Shown here piece after piece: positions 16,632-26,321 of a DNA stretch of 64,000 nt; position 1 is the first letter of the stretch; each line of letters begins with the position of its first letter. The notes beneath the pieces are model-generated. The model saw nothing but the letters and a program-made list of their open reading frames with translations. It was not told where the DNA came from and did no database searches. The stretch spans positions 62,001 to 126,000 of the forward strand of contig CAKUUD010000002.1 in the NCBI GenBank assembly GCA_934692675.1, given 5' to 3'. Made by a program: the position numbers and the translations under genes. Origin of the DNA: an uncultured Eubacteriales bacterium. GTDB lineage: Bacteria; Bacillota; Clostridia; Oscillospirales; Acutalibacteraceae.

Positions 16632-18668
16632 TTGGATAAATATACAGGAAAAAGATTGGACGCAAGATATGAGATTCAAGAATTAATAGGTGTGGGCGGT
16701 ATGGCAGTTGTTTACCGCGCCTACGATATAATTGAAGATAAAATAGTGGCTATAAAAATTCTGAAAGATGAATTTTTGGGAAACAAGGAATTTATTCGCA
16801 GGTTTAAAAATGAATCTAAAGCTATAGCTGTACTTTCGCACCCTAACATAGTAAAAGTATACGATGTTAGCTTTGGAACGAAAATACAGTATATAGTAAT
16901 GGAATATATAGACGGAACCACTTTGAAAGAATATATGTCTCGCCAAAAAATTATCAAATGGGAAGATGCCCTTTATTTTGTAAAACAAATTTTGTCTGCC
17001 CTAAATCATGCGCACAATAAAGGTGTAATTCATCGTGATATAAAGCCACAAAATATAATGCTTTTAAAAGATGGAACTATAAAAGTTACAGATTTTGGAA
17101 TCGCAAGATTTTCAAGCAACGAAACTCAGACCATGACTGATAGAGCCATAGGTTCGGTTCATTACATTTCTCCTGAACAAGCAAGAGGGAGCATCATTGA
17201 TGAAAAAGCAGACCTTTATTCCGTGGGAATTATGCTCTATGAAATGATTACCGGAAAACTTCCTTTTGAGGCTGATAATGCGGTTTCGGTTGCTATTATG
17301 CAAATGCAAGCTACGCCCAAACCTCCTCGTGAAATCAATCCGGATATTCCCAAAGGCTTAGAACAGATAATAATGCATTCTATGGAAAAAGATCCTTCTC
17401 GTAGATATGAATCCGCTGAAGAAATGATAAATGATATTCAAAAGCTTCAGGAAGACCCAAGTGCTGTTTTTAAATATAAACATTTTGATGACGATAATCC
17501 TACTAAATATGTGGATAAACTTGAGGATGTTAATTCGAAAAAATCAAACTACGGTGATGATTATAATTATCAAGAATCCAAAAAAAATAAAAAAGCTAAA
17601 GTTGGTTTTATAGCCGCAGGTATAGCTACTGTAGTGGGTTTGTTTGCACTTTTGTTTGTGTTTCTAAATTATTTTGGTTCATGTGGAAATAGATTTGCTA
17701 AAGATGTCGATGTTCCAAATTTGATAGGAAAAACGCTCACAGAAGTTCAAGAAAATTCAGAGTACAAATTCGTATGGAAAATAGAGTCTGTTTACGATTC
17801 TACAAAACCTGAAGGAATAATACTCGACCAAGACCCTCTTCCGGGTTCCAAAAAAGTTAAAGAAGATTCAACTATAACTCTTAAAGTTAATAGCCCTGGA
17901 GTTTTGATTGCGGTTCCGAGTGTAAAAGGCCTTTCTGAAGAAGTGGCTAAATCTAAGCTCACAAATGCCGGACTGAAGTATGAGGTTTTGATGGTTATGA
18001 GTGAAGACGTGGACGAAGGTATAGTATCTAACGTCAGTCCTCAAGAAGGTAGTAAAGTTACCTCCGATACAACCGTAAAACTTTATGTAAGCAAAGGAAA
18101 AGTTGAAGAAAAAGTTTTAGTGCCGGATGTAATAAATAAATCTTTGGCTGCAGCAAAAAATGAAATTATTGCCGCAGGGTTAAAAGTGTCGGACAATGTG
18201 GTTTCAGAGGATAGTGATAAACCCAAGGGCACAGTTATTACTACTGACCCGCTTCCAAGTGTGATGGTCGCAAAAGATACCACCGTTAAACTCGTTGTAA
18301 GCACAGGAGTTAAACGCGAAAAAACTATAGAAGTAGTGGTTGATTTACCTTCTTCTGTAAAACATGAGGTTACAGTGACTTCGTATATAGACGGCGTATT
18401 GGATGGAAATAAAAAAGTAATTCCTGCATACAACGGGAACTACTCCATATATGTTAAAGGAACTTCCAGCAAAAAAACTTTAAACGTGAATTTGGACGGA
18501 AATGAGTACAGAGTTTACGAAATAGATTTTGATGCCAGTTCTAATCATGTAAAAAAATTGCGTTCTTACAATTATAAAGATAATTCAAATAATGATTCAT
18601 CAAAGGGAAATAATAAGGTCGAGACAGACGAAAATAAAATTTACAATAGTTCAGAAAACAAAGATTAA
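16632..18668 (+). CDS. prkC: PASTA-domain Ser/Thr protein kinase (PrkC/Stk1)
   Basis: Membrane kinase that senses peptidoglycan fragments or lipid II and controls envelope growth and spore germination. The kinase domain (about residues 12-270) has GVGGMAVVYRA, the catalytic HRDIKPQN and VTDFGIARF. The transmembrane segment lies at about 325-347. Three PASTA repeats follow, beginning near residues 357, 427 and 496, each with a VP-x-V/L-x-G/N pattern. A less conserved C-terminal beta region ends in a Ser/Asn/Lys tail. Translation begins at TTG 16632 behind GGAGAG. It is encoded next to its phosphatase. Confidence 0.95.
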   Translation: MDKYTGKRLDARYEIQELIGVGGMAVVYRAYDIIEDKIVAIKILKDEFLGNKEFIRRFKNESKAIAVLSHPNIVKVYDVSFGTKIQYIVMEYIDGTTLKEYMSRQKIIKWEDALYFVKQILSALNHAHNKGVIHRDIKPQNIMLLKDGTIKVTDFGIARFSSNETQTMTDRAIGSVHYISPEQARGSIIDEKADLYSVGIMLYEMITGKLPFEADNAVSVAIMQMQATPKPPREINPDIPKGLEQIIMHSMEKDPSRRYESAEEMINDIQKLQEDPSAVFKYKHFDDDNPTKYVDKLEDVNSKKSNYGDDYNYQESKKNKKAKVGFIAAGIATVVGLFALLFVFLNYFGSCGNRFAKDVDVPNLIGKTLTEVQENSEYKFVWKIESVYDSTKPEGIILDQDPLPGSKKVKEDSTITLKVNSPGVLIAVPSVKGLSEEVAKSKLTNAGLKYEVLMVMSEDVDEGIVSNVSPQEGSKVTSDTTVKLYVSKGKVEEKVLVPDVINKSLAAAKNEIIAAGLKVSDNVVSEDSDKPKGTVITTDPLPSVMVAKDTTVKLVVSTGVKREKTIEVVVDLPSSVKHEVTVTSYIDGVLDGNKKVIPAYNGNYSIYVKGTSSKKTLNVNLDGNEYRVYEIDFDASSNHVKKLRSYNYKDNSNNDSSKGNNKVETDENKIYNSSENKD

Positions 18669-18690
18669 ATAGAAGGACGAGGAATGTACT

Positions 18691-19977
18691 TTGAGCAAAG
18701 AAAAAATTGTTATACACGGAGGAAAAAAATTAAGAGGAAGAGTATCAATTAGTGGGGCGAAAAATGCGGCAGTAGCAATATTGCCGGCCGCGGCATTGAG
18801 CGATGATGTGTGCAGAATCGAAAACGTCCCTAACATTAGTGATATCACTCTTATGTGCCGTATTTTGATGGATATGGGCGCGAACGTTAGAATGATAAAT
18901 AAGAACACTATAGAAATCGACCCCAGAAAAATGGTTTCTTCGGTGGCTCCTTCAAATCTAATGCGCAGCATGAGGGCGTCGAGTTATCTTTTGGGAACAC
19001 TTTTAGGAAAATTCTCTAAAGCCAGCGTTTGCCTGCCCGGTGGATGCGACTTTGGTGTAAGGCCAATTGATCAACACTTAAAAGGATTTGCGGCTTTGGG
19101 AGCAGAATATAATATTGATTCGGGAGTCGTAAATGTAGAGTGTGAAAAATTAGTAGGAACCAATATTTACCTTGATGTGGTTTCGGTTGGAGCAACCGTT
19201 AATATTATGTTGGCGGCAGTCAAAGCTGAGGGATTGACTGTCATAGAAAATGCTGCCAAAGAGCCCCATATAGTTGATTTGGCCAATTTTTTGAATTGCA
19301 TGGGAGCGGATGTTTTAGGAGCCGGAACAGATGTAATAAAAATACGCGGAGTGAAAAGGCTGAAAGGCGTTACTTATTCTATAATTCCAGACCAAATAGA
19401 AGCTGGAACTTATATGGCAGCTGCAGCGGCCACAGGCGGAGATGTGTTGGTTGAGAACGTAATACCCAAGCATTTGGAATCGATTACCGCAAAACTCGAG
19501 GAAATGGGAATAAATATAGAAGAATCCGATGAAGCAGTGAGGGTTAGTTGCGATAAGCCTTTCAAAAAATGCAATATAAAAACCATGCCTCACCCGGGAT
19601 TTCCGACTGATATGCAGCCGCAAATAACTACTCTTTTATCTATGGCTCAAGGCACGAGTATAGTAAATGAAGCTGTATGGGATAACAGATTTAGATATGT
19701 AGAAGAGTTAAAGCGCATGGGTGCTCAGATATCTGTAGATGGCAAACTTGCGGTGGTTGAAGGCGTCGAAAAACTAACAGGAGCTCATGTTAAGGCAACT
19801 GATTTAAGAGCAGGCGCAGCGCTTGTCATAGCTGGATTGGCCGCTGAAGGAACTACTACTATCGAGGATATCAAACATATTCAAAGAGGATACGAAGATA
19901 TTATAGAAAAGCTTAAAAATTTAGGCGCCGATATAAAAATAGTCTCCGAATCTCAAAGAGAAGCCGAAGCGTTATAA
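18691..19977 (+). CDS. murA: UDP-N-acetylglucosamine 1-carboxyvinyltransferase, first copy
   Basis: Catalyses the first committed step of peptidoglycan synthesis, adding enolpyruvate from PEP to UDP-GlcNAc. It contains [10 protein letters not shown] at the N-terminus and the catalytic cysteine in [13 protein letters not shown], the residue targeted by fosfomycin. A 428-residue length is normal. It starts at TTG 18691 after GAGGA. A second murA lies at 24140, the usual two-copy situation in low-G+C Gram-positives. Which copy is dominant cannot be told from the sequence. It lies 22 bases after prkC. Confidence 0.95.
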   Translation: MSKEKIVIHGGKKLRGRVSISGAKNAAVAILPAAALSDDVCRIENVPNISDITLMCRILMDMGANVRMINKNTIEIDPRKMVSSVAPSNLMRSMRASSYLLGTLLGKFSKASVCLPGGCDFGVRPIDQHLKGFAALGAEYNIDSGVVNVECEKLVGTNIYLDVVSVGATVNIMLAAVKAEGLTVIENAAKEPHIVDLANFLNCMGADVLGAGTDVIKIRGVKRLKGVTYSIIPDQIEAGTYMAAAAATGGDVLVENVIPKHLESITAKLEEMGINIEESDEAVRVSCDKPFKKCNIKTMPHPGFPTDMQPQITTLLSMAQGTSIVNEAVWDNRFRYVEELKRMGAQISVDGKLAVVEGVEKLTGAHVKATDLRAGAALVIAGLAAEGTTTIEDIKHIQRGYEDIIEKLKNLGADIKIVSESQREAEAL

Positions 19978-20005
19978 TATCCTAAGAGGAGTTATTAATT
20001 TAGTT

Positions 20006-20803
20006 ATGAAAATATGTCCATTATTTAGTGGAAGCAGTGGAAATTCAACTTATGTTGAGATTGACGAAGAAAATGGGATTTTGATAGACTGCGGACGAAG
20101 CACTAAGCAAATTGAGAGTAGTTTAATTAGAAATGAAATAGATGTAAATAAAATAAAAGCTATTTTAATAACACACGAGCACACGGATCACATTGCTGGT
20201 CTTAGAGTGTTTTTAAAAAAACATAATGTAGCTGTATATTCGTCCGAAGGCACGATAAATTTTTTGAAATCTAAAGGGGTTATGGGAGAGAAGAATTTTT
20301 CGTTTATTTTAAATTCAGGAAAAGAATTGGACTTGAAATTTGCGAGCGTAATTCCTTTTGAAACTTCTCATGATTGTGCTCAAGGAATGGGGTTTGTGGT
20401 GAATTGCCCCGATGGAATTTCGTTTGCTTTGTGCACTGATTTGGGATACATTTCTGAAACCATTAAAAGTTCTATTTTAGGTTGCAACGCCATAATGATT
20501 GAGTCCAATCACGATGTTATGATGTTGCAAAACGGTCCGTATCCGTACTATTTAAAAAGACGTATTCTTTCCGACATAGGGCATTTGTCAAATGAGTCCT
20601 GCGCGCAGATGTTGCCTTCTCTAGTGGATAAAGGCGCCAAAAATATAATACTTGCGCACCTGAGCTCTCACAATAATGTTCCGGAACTTGCTATACAAAC
20701 CGGATTGGCTGGCCTTTCCAATTACGGAATGAAGGAAAAAGTGGATTTTAATATTTTTGCTGCTCCAAAGTCAAACGAAGATAAATTTAGCTGTATCGTA
20801 TAG
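20006..20803 (+). CDS. MBL-fold metallohydrolase, WalJ/YycJ family
   Basis: Metallo-beta-lactamase-fold enzyme of 265 residues with the metal motif HEHTDH and further conserved SHD and AHLSSHNN histidines. The N-terminus CPLFSGSSGNSTYV is characteristic of YycJ/WalJ, a 5'-3' exonuclease-like protein linked genetically to the WalRK cell-wall regulon; here it is separate from any two-component system. The ribosome binding site GAGGAG is 14 bases from the ATG, but the conserved N-terminus supports this start. It converges on the minus-strand flippase gene with only six bases between. Confidence 0.85.
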   Translation: MKICPLFSGSSGNSTYVEIDEENGILIDCGRSTKQIESSLIRNEIDVNKIKAILITHEHTDHIAGLRVFLKKHNVAVYSSEGTINFLKSKGVMGEKNFSFILNSGKELDLKFASVIPFETSHDCAQGMGFVVNCPDGISFALCTDLGYISETIKSSILGCNAIMIESNHDVMMLQNGPYPYYLKRRILSDIGHLSNESCAQMLPSLVDKGAKNIILAHLSSHNNVPELAIQTGLAGLSNYGMKEKVDFNIFAAPKSNEDKFSCIV

Positions 20804-20809
20804 ATATGG

Positions 20810-21862
20810 CTATTTTTTTGAAACAAAATTGTTTATAATATATCCTATCACTATAATGGAATAAAAAGTTATAAACCTCGACAGAAGCATGGCGCTGATT
20901 ATTTCTTCTGCAGAAAATATAGTTGAAAATAGCGAGAGAAAGCTTTCTTCAGCTGTGCCGCAAGAACCGGGCAGCGGAGTGAACGACGAAACTGTGTTGA
21001 TTATGGATTGAGTACACAATACTTCAAGCACCGGATTTCCTGCGTGATTAAAAGATTTAAATATAAAAAATGGAACTGAAAAAAGAAAATTTATTTGCAA
21101 AAAGCTGCAAATCCAAATTTTTATTGATAAAGATTTATTCTTTTCGATAGCCTTCCCAGAGCTATAAATGCTATTTATTTTATTTTCGGATTTTTGAATT
21201 ATTTTTAAAATTATTTTCTCATCTTTTATTATTTTTAATCTAAAAAGTAAATTTAGAACAATTTTTAAAGATTTTACTATTAAATTTTTATTCGAAAATA
21301 TAATCTTTATGACCACTAAAACAATTCCTTGCGATATGAGACCGATAGCGATCATGATTATGATTTTTGGGCAGGATTTTTCTATTTGACCGCGGTAAAT
21401 AAAAAAACAAATCAAAGAATAAAAAAATAAACAAGTTTGGTAAACAATATATTTTTGAAAAAGTATGATCACTGCTTTATCTTTTGATATATTATTTGAG
21501 CTTAATTTCAGTATTTGTGCCGGTTGAGAGCCTATTCCCATCGGTGTTATTGCGTGAAAATATTGTCCGCAAATAGAAACTTTTAAAAATGACATTTGTC
21601 CATGATTGTTGTCAGAAGAGACTGTGTTTGAAAGAAATTTTATAGACAAACTGTCAAAATACCATGAAAGAAATATAGATAAAAATGCAAACAATACCCA
21701 GATTATATTTAAATGAGGCAGTGCAGCCATTAATTTTAAATAGTTGTTATTAGCCATAAAAAAATAAAATATAATTCCTACAGATATAAGCAGAAGAATT
21801 ATATTTATTATTTTTTTTATATAATTTTTGTTTTTATTTATCTTAAAAAATAACTTCTTCAT
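20810..21862 (-). CDS. Flippase-like integral membrane protein (lysylphosphatidylglycerol synthase TM-region/UPF0104), copy A
   Basis: A 350-residue polytopic protein with about eight hydrophobic helices and the family's SFTPLPGSCGTAEESF motif near the C-terminus and MGIGSQPAQIL in the middle. Members include AglD-type and MprF flippase-domain proteins thought to move lipid-linked sugars or lipids. It is paralogous to the gene at 22889 and separated from it by a glycosyltransferase, so a role in making or exporting a glycolipid or wall glycopolymer is inferred. No clear ribosome binding site is seen. The start codon sits in one arm of a short dyad spanning 21860-21886. Confidence 0.75.
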   Translation of the reverse strand: MKKLFFKINKNKNYIKKIINIILLLISVGIIFYFFMANNNYLKLMAALPHLNIIWVLFAFLSIFLSWYFDSLSIKFLSNTVSSDNNHGQMSFLKVSICGQYFHAITPMGIGSQPAQILKLSSNNISKDKAVIILFQKYIVYQTCLFFYSLICFFIYRGQIEKSCPKIIIMIAIGLISQGIVLVVIKIIFSNKNLIVKSLKIVLNLLFRLKIIKDEKIILKIIQKSENKINSIYSSGKAIEKNKSLSIKIWICSFLQINFLFSVPFFIFKSFNHAGNPVLEVLCTQSIINTVSSFTPLPGSCGTAEESFLSLFSTIFSAEEIISAMLLSRFITFYSIIVIGYIINNFVSKK

Positions 21863-21890
21863 ACAAGTATTATTTTCATTTGTATGAAAT

Positions 21891-22892
21891 TTATGCTTTA
21901 TTTTTTTTACTTTTTTTAATTCTTACTTTGACTTTTTTTGGAGGCTCTTTTACAGGAAATAGCACCTTGGGCACGTCTTCTTTGGTGGGTATAAATATGT
22001 TTCCGGAAAAATAGCTTATAGATTTGGTTGCAGAATTTAAATTTTCCAAAAATTTGTTAAAATTCATCGCTTTTGCGTGAATCATGAGTATATAGTAGTA
22101 GCTTACGAATTTTACTTTCTGTGAATAAAGCCACAAGTGGGTATTGTAATCCTTGTATGCATTTTTATTTTCTAAAAAATTTCGAATGCTGCCAAGAGAT
22201 TTTATAAAATCATTTACTTTGGCGGTGTTGATTGAGTGTAGGATGCTGGTTTCTCTGCTTGTATAATTGTAGAGTGCGTCAGAGATTACAACTATTTTGT
22301 TTGCGTAGAAAAAAAGTTTTGGTGACGCCGATATATCCTCAAAATACATCTCATCAAACTTAAAATTGTTATCCGAAATCAAATTCCTTTTTATTAACTT
22401 ATTCCATACAAAATAATGAATTCTCACGTCTAAAATTAATTTTTTTAATGCCTGTTTTTTTGTATAAATTCCTTTTATGGAATTGAATGGCAATTGAATT
22501 TTCGCGTCTTTTTCGGGATAATACAGTTTAAAGTTACAGCATGCAATGTCTGCATTATTTTTTTCGGCGGCGGTGTACATTCTCTCTAAAAATTCTGGTT
22601 CGATAAAATCGTCGCTGTCCATAAACGCTATATATTTTCCTGTCGAAATTTCCAAAGCAGCATTCCTGGCCGCAGCAGGTCCACGATTTTCTTGTTGGAT
22701 GAATTTAAAATTTTCATTCTTATCGCAAAATTTCTTTATAATTTCTATACTTTCATCCGTTGAGCCATCGTCCACAAGTATAGCCTCGAAATTTTTAAAT
22801 GTTTGATTTTCAATAGACTTTAAGGCTTTATCTAAATACTTTTCAACGTTATAAATCGGAACAATCAAACTTATTTCGGGAGTGTTTTTCAT
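21891..22892 (-). CDS. Family 2 glycosyltransferase (GT-A fold)
   Basis: A 333-residue soluble glycosyltransferase. It has the N-terminal SLIVPIYNVEKYLDKAL, VDDGSTDESIEII, and the metal/nucleotide-binding AFMDSDDFIEPEFLE, typical of GT2 enzymes that decorate wall polymers or capsules. The C-terminal tail is very basic (KVRIKKSKKNKA), which may help membrane association. AAAGGAG precedes the ATG. It overlaps the upstream flippase-like gene by four bases (ATGA) and is followed by its paralogue. Donor and acceptor are unknown. Confidence 0.88.
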   Translation of the reverse strand: MKNTPEISLIVPIYNVEKYLDKALKSIENQTFKNFEAILVDDGSTDESIEIIKKFCDKNENFKFIQQENRGPAAARNAALEISTGKYIAFMDSDDFIEPEFLERMYTAAEKNNADIACCNFKLYYPEKDAKIQLPFNSIKGIYTKKQALKKLILDVRIHYFVWNKLIKRNLISDNNFKFDEMYFEDISASPKLFFYANKIVVISDALYNYTSRETSILHSINTAKVNDFIKSLGSIRNFLENKNAYKDYNTHLWLYSQKVKFVSYYYILMIHAKAMNFNKFLENLNSATKSISYFSGNIFIPTKEDVPKVLFPVKEPPKKVKVRIKKSKKNKA

Positions 22893-23935
22893 TTTAAATT
22901 CTCCTTTCCTGTTTTATCGGTTGTAGCGTTGGGAATTCTTATAAATGGAGCACAGACGACAATCGTAAGCAAATAACTTATGATTCTCCATATCAATATG
23001 GCTGATTTTATGGTGTTTGGAGTGAAAAATGCTTCGAAGAACACATAAAAGCTTCCTTCGGCGGCTCCTGCACCCGCTGGAAGAGGCATGAATGAAGACA
23101 CCATGGTTATAAAAGCTTGTCCCGTAATCATGTCAAAAGCATTTACTGAGTTAAAATTGAATGCACGGTAAATAGTGTACGACACCACAAAACTTAGAGT
23201 TAATTGTACTACTGTCGCACCTGCCACCTTAAAAAGTGACTTTTTATTTTTATATAAGTAAACATTCGCATCGTAAAAATTTTTTAATTTTACTTCTAAA
23301 TCTTTCAGCTTTTCTTCCGGATTTTTTATTATTTTTATTTTTGAAAGGAAACTATATATCGCTTTCATCAACTTTGATGTGACTTTTTGGTTGAAAGATA
23401 GAAAGTACATTAACGAAATTACAAATGCGTGAGAAAAAAATCCCAATGCAGCTAGTGTGATCATGAGCTCGCTGTTTCCATTGTTAAAGATATCAAAATT
23501 ACAAACAACTGCTACCAAACTGTAGAGAGTAATTGTAGATTGATATACCAAAAATTTTTGTATGATGATTGACGATGCAACTCCTGTATCCACGTTTTGG
23601 CGTTTTAGGCAATATAATTGCATCGGTTGGCTACCCGCTGCGGCCGGTGTTACTACGCTAAAAAATTGTCCTATGGCCGTGCATTTAAGCGATTGCCTAT
23701 ACGTGTAATTTTTAGAATAATTTTTAGTTAATGTGTATAGCGCAAACGCATCTGCGGCTATATTTGAAAGATGACAAATCACTCCAAAAATTATCCACTG
23801 CCAAGAAAAAGTTGCAGCACTTTCTATAAGATTTATCATTCCGTTTTCTGAAGTCAAAAAATAAATAATAAATCCTATTGGTATAAGCAGAAGAATTATA
23901 TTCAAAATTACTTTAATTAAAGATTTTTTTTTCAT
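22889..23935 (-). CDS. Flippase-like integral membrane protein (UPF0104), copy B
   Basis: A polytopic protein of about 348 residues and a paralogue of the gene at 20810. Both share the N-terminal hydrophobic LNIILLLIPIGFIIYFL-type segment, a central AAGSQPMQLY element and a C-terminal SFMPLPAGAGAAEGSF motif. Even the DNA is locally identical: a 21-base stretch beginning TATAAGCAGAAG occurs at 21785 and 23882. The ATG at 23935 is chosen because GGAG lies six bases upstream; the ATG at 23947 overlaps that site. It is first in the three-gene minus-strand operon. Confidence 0.75.
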   Translation of the reverse strand: MKKKSLIKVILNIILLLIPIGFIIYFLTSENGMINLIESAATFSWQWIIFGVICHLSNIAADAFALYTLTKNYSKNYTYRQSLKCTAIGQFFSVVTPAAAGSQPMQLYCLKRQNVDTGVASSIIIQKFLVYQSTITLYSLVAVVCNFDIFNNGNSELMITLAALGFFSHAFVISLMYFLSFNQKVTSKLMKAIYSFLSKIKIIKNPEEKLKDLEVKLKNFYDANVYLYKNKKSLFKVAGATVVQLTLSFVVSYTIYRAFNFNSVNAFDMITGQAFITMVSSFMPLPAGAGAAEGSFYVFFEAFFTPNTIKSAILIWRIISYLLTIVVCAPFIRIPNATTDKTGKENLK

Positions 23936-23987
23936 AATGTTCTCCATTTTTAAACAAATTTCTAAATTTAAAAACCCCTATAAAAAT

Positions 23988-24015
23988 AGGATAACTTTAT
24001 TTGTCATAAAGTCAA
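23988..24015 (-). promoter_or_regulatory. Possible promoter of the flippase-glycosyltransferase operon with an embedded dyad
   Basis: On the minus strand: TTGACT (24015-24010), a 16-base spacer and TATCCT (23993-23988). The spacer region holds the inverted repeat ATAAAGT/ACTTTAT (24012-24006 and 24000-23994), a possible operator. The -10 match is weak. Confidence 0.4.
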
Positions 24016-24139
24016 GTATTTATTCATATATATAAAGTTTAAAAATAATTATCATAGTACAACTCCTTTTGAATATTATACCCATTATATATAGCTTTTT
24101 GTAAGTAAAAAAGTTTTTGTTATGGGAGTGAATGGTTTT

Positions 24140-25399
24140 ATGTCTAAATTGGTGATAGAAGGTTCGCGAAAATTACAAGGAGAAATAGATGTTCAAGGAG
24201 CTAAAAACAGCATACTGCCTATCTTGGCAGCCACACTTATGTGTGAGGGAGAATGCGTCATACACCGATGCCCTGAAATTTCGGATGTTTATGTAGCAAT
24301 TAAAATCTTGGAGCACTTAGGGTGCAAAGTTTTGTTTGATAAAAATACAATAATTGTAAATTCAAAAAATATTTCTAAAAACTATATCCCACACTCCTTG
24401 ATGTGTGAGATGAGATCGTCTATAATATTTCTTGGAGCACTTATTTCATCGCTGGGTAAAGCAAAGCTTTCTCTTCCTGGTGGATGCGAATTGGGTCCAA
24501 GACCTATAGATTTACATTTGGAAGGTTTGCGCCAAATGGGTCTTAGGATTAGTGAAAGTCACGGCTTTTTAGAATGTGAATCTTCTCGCGCGGGTCTTGT
24601 AGGATGTAATATAGGCTTGTCCTTTCCTAGCGTAGGAGCAACCGAAAATTTAATTCTTGCTGCTGTTAAAGCTCGTGGTACTACTATTATAACTAATGCT
24701 GCAAAAGAGCCTGAAATTCTTGATTTGGTCACATTTTTAAATAAGTGCGGAGCAAAGATAAGGTGTTCTCATAATGGAATCATAGTAGTGAATGGCGTTG
24801 ATAAACTTTACGCTACTGAACATACTGTTATTCCCGACAGAATTGTCGCGGTTACATATATGGCGGCGGCGGCTTCCACGGCCGGGAGCCTTGTGATAAA
24901 TAATTTTGTAGAAAGTAATATGGGCTCACTAATGCCTGTATTCGAAGAAGCTGGATGCGTAATGAAAATGATTTCCGACAACACACTCAAGATAGATGCT
25001 CCGGAAAGACCATATTTTAATCGATTAATTCGCACAATGCCTTATCCTGGATTTCCAACCGATGCTCAGGCGCCTGTTATGTCAATGTCGGCAATTGCTG
25101 ATGGAACAAGTGTTTTTGTGGAAAATATTTTTTCTAACAGATATAAGCATGTAGGGGAGCTTTTAAGGCTCGGAGCAGATATAAAAGTTGAGGATAAAGT
25201 AGCCGTTGTGGAAGGCGTTAAAAAGCTTTCCGGTGCCGAAGTAAAAGCCGGAGATTTACGTGGTGCGGCATCTTTGGTAGTAGCAGGACTCGGCGCAGAG
25301 GGAATCACTCAAATAACAGGATTGTCCCACATCGATAGAGGATATGAAAAATTAGAGGAAAATTTTTCAAGCATAGGGGCTAAAATAAAAAGAATATGA
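24140..25399 (+). CDS. murA: UDP-N-acetylglucosamine 1-carboxyvinyltransferase, second copy
   Basis: Second MurA paralogue in the window. It shows VQGAKNSILPI at the N-terminus and the catalytic Cys in LPGGCELGPRPIDLHLEG, so it should be active and fosfomycin-sensitive. Length is about 419 residues. The ATG at 24140 follows GGGAG and gives the family N-terminus SKLVIEGSRKLQG; the ATG at 24122 lies before the ribosome binding site. It is followed after 13 bases by ftsQ, the arrangement seen where murA sits in the division and cell-wall cluster. Confidence 0.95.
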   Translation: MSKLVIEGSRKLQGEIDVQGAKNSILPILAATLMCEGECVIHRCPEISDVYVAIKILEHLGCKVLFDKNTIIVNSKNISKNYIPHSLMCEMRSSIIFLGALISSLGKAKLSLPGGCELGPRPIDLHLEGLRQMGLRISESHGFLECESSRAGLVGCNIGLSFPSVGATENLILAAVKARGTTIITNAAKEPEILDLVTFLNKCGAKIRCSHNGIIVVNGVDKLYATEHTVIPDRIVAVTYMAAAASTAGSLVINNFVESNMGSLMPVFEEAGCVMKMISDNTLKIDAPERPYFNRLIRTMPYPGFPTDAQAPVMSMSAIADGTSVFVENIFSNRYKHVGELLRLGADIKVEDKVAVVEGVKKLSGAEVKAGDLRGAASLVVAGLGAEGITQITGLSHIDRGYEKLEENFSSIGAKIKRI

Positions 25400-25412
25400 G
25401 GGTGTTTGAAAA

Positions 25413-26231
25413 TTGAATAAAATAAAGAATTCAAAAAACTGCGAACATAAAAGAAAACGAATTACGAAAAAGTATATCAAGCGAAGAAGAATGATAAAAC
25501 TTTGGATAAAAAGATTCACCATGCTACTTGGTTTGGCTGCTGTATTAGGGGCCTTAGTGATGTCTTCAAAGCTTGCACTGGATTCTATATTCAAGGTAAA
25601 GACCATATCTGTGCAGGGAAGTACTTTGTATGATGATTCTGAGGTTGTTGACGCTTCAGGTATAAAAATAGGAGATAGCATTATTTTTAAAAATTTAAAG
25701 TCTTGCGAAGAAAGCATTTATCGCAATCTCGATTATATAGATAGTGCAAAAATAAGCAGAGATTTTTTTGGAAACGTTACCATTAATCTGGAACCGGCTA
25801 AAGTTTTATTCTCGCTCATTCAAGATGAAAAATATTACTTGGTTAGTGAAAAGGATAAAATTTTGGGAATTTATGAAGAAGTTCCTCCAGAAGTAGTTGT
25901 GGCACAAGGGATAAAGTTCGAAACTTCTGAAAACAAAATAAAATATGATGACGAAATAAAAAAGCAGTTATTCTTCAAAATATTAGATCAATTTAAAGAA
26001 CATGATTTAAACTATGTAAAAAGAATAAACGTTACAGACAGTGAAAATTTGGAAGTCATTTATGATGACAGACTAACCATTTTATTGGGTTCCGAGGAAG
26101 AGCTCAAATATAAAATTTCAACTGCCAAAGAAATTATAACCGGAAAACTTAGTGCAAATGAAAGAGGAACATTGGACTTTAGAAATTTAAATAAAGAAAA
26201 TAGGACATATTTTATTCCTGAACAAAATTAA
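25413..26231 (+). CDS. ftsQ: Cell division protein FtsQ/DivIB
   Basis: Bitopic divisome protein. A strongly basic cytoplasmic N-terminus (residues 1-30) is followed by a transmembrane helix (about 33-52), the POTRA domain beginning IFKVKTISVQG, and a beta domain. It interacts with FtsL and DivIC, and a divIC-like gene is encoded about 2 kb downstream. Translation starts at TTG 25413 after GAGGGTG. A terminator follows immediately, so murA-ftsQ form a closed unit; ftsA and ftsZ are not adjacent. Confidence 0.88.
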   Translation: MNKIKNSKNCEHKRKRITKKYIKRRRMIKLWIKRFTMLLGLAAVLGALVMSSKLALDSIFKVKTISVQGSTLYDDSEVVDASGIKIGDSIIFKNLKSCEESIYRNLDYIDSAKISRDFFGNVTINLEPAKVLFSLIQDEKYYLVSEKDKILGIYEEVPPEVVVAQGIKFETSENKIKYDDEIKKQLFFKILDQFKEHDLNYVKRINVTDSENLEVIYDDRLTILLGSEEELKYKISTAKEIITGKLSANERGTLDFRNLNKENRTYFIPEQN

Positions 26232-26237
26232 TTATGA

Positions 26238-26275
26238 GACTGCTAATTTTAAGCAGTCCTTTTATTTATTTTAAT
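26238..26275 (+). terminator. Intrinsic terminator after ftsQ
   Basis: GACTGCT (26238-26244) pairs with AGCAGTC (26252-26258) across a 7-base loop and is followed by a T-rich tract. Confidence 0.8.
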
Positions 26276-26282
26276 TTTGTGA

Positions 26283-26302
26283 TTTACTATTAATATAGTA
26301 AA
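26283..26302. promoter_or_regulatory. Palindrome before the methionine gamma-lyase-like gene
   Basis: TTTACTAT-TAAT-ATAGTAAA, a perfect 8-bp dyad with a 4-base centre, five to ten bases upstream of the AAGGAG ribosome binding site. It overlaps a possible -10 (TATAGT, 26294-26299). It is operator-like and the regulator is unknown. Confidence 0.45.
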
Positions 26303-26321
26303 AATTAAGGAGACGATTAAA

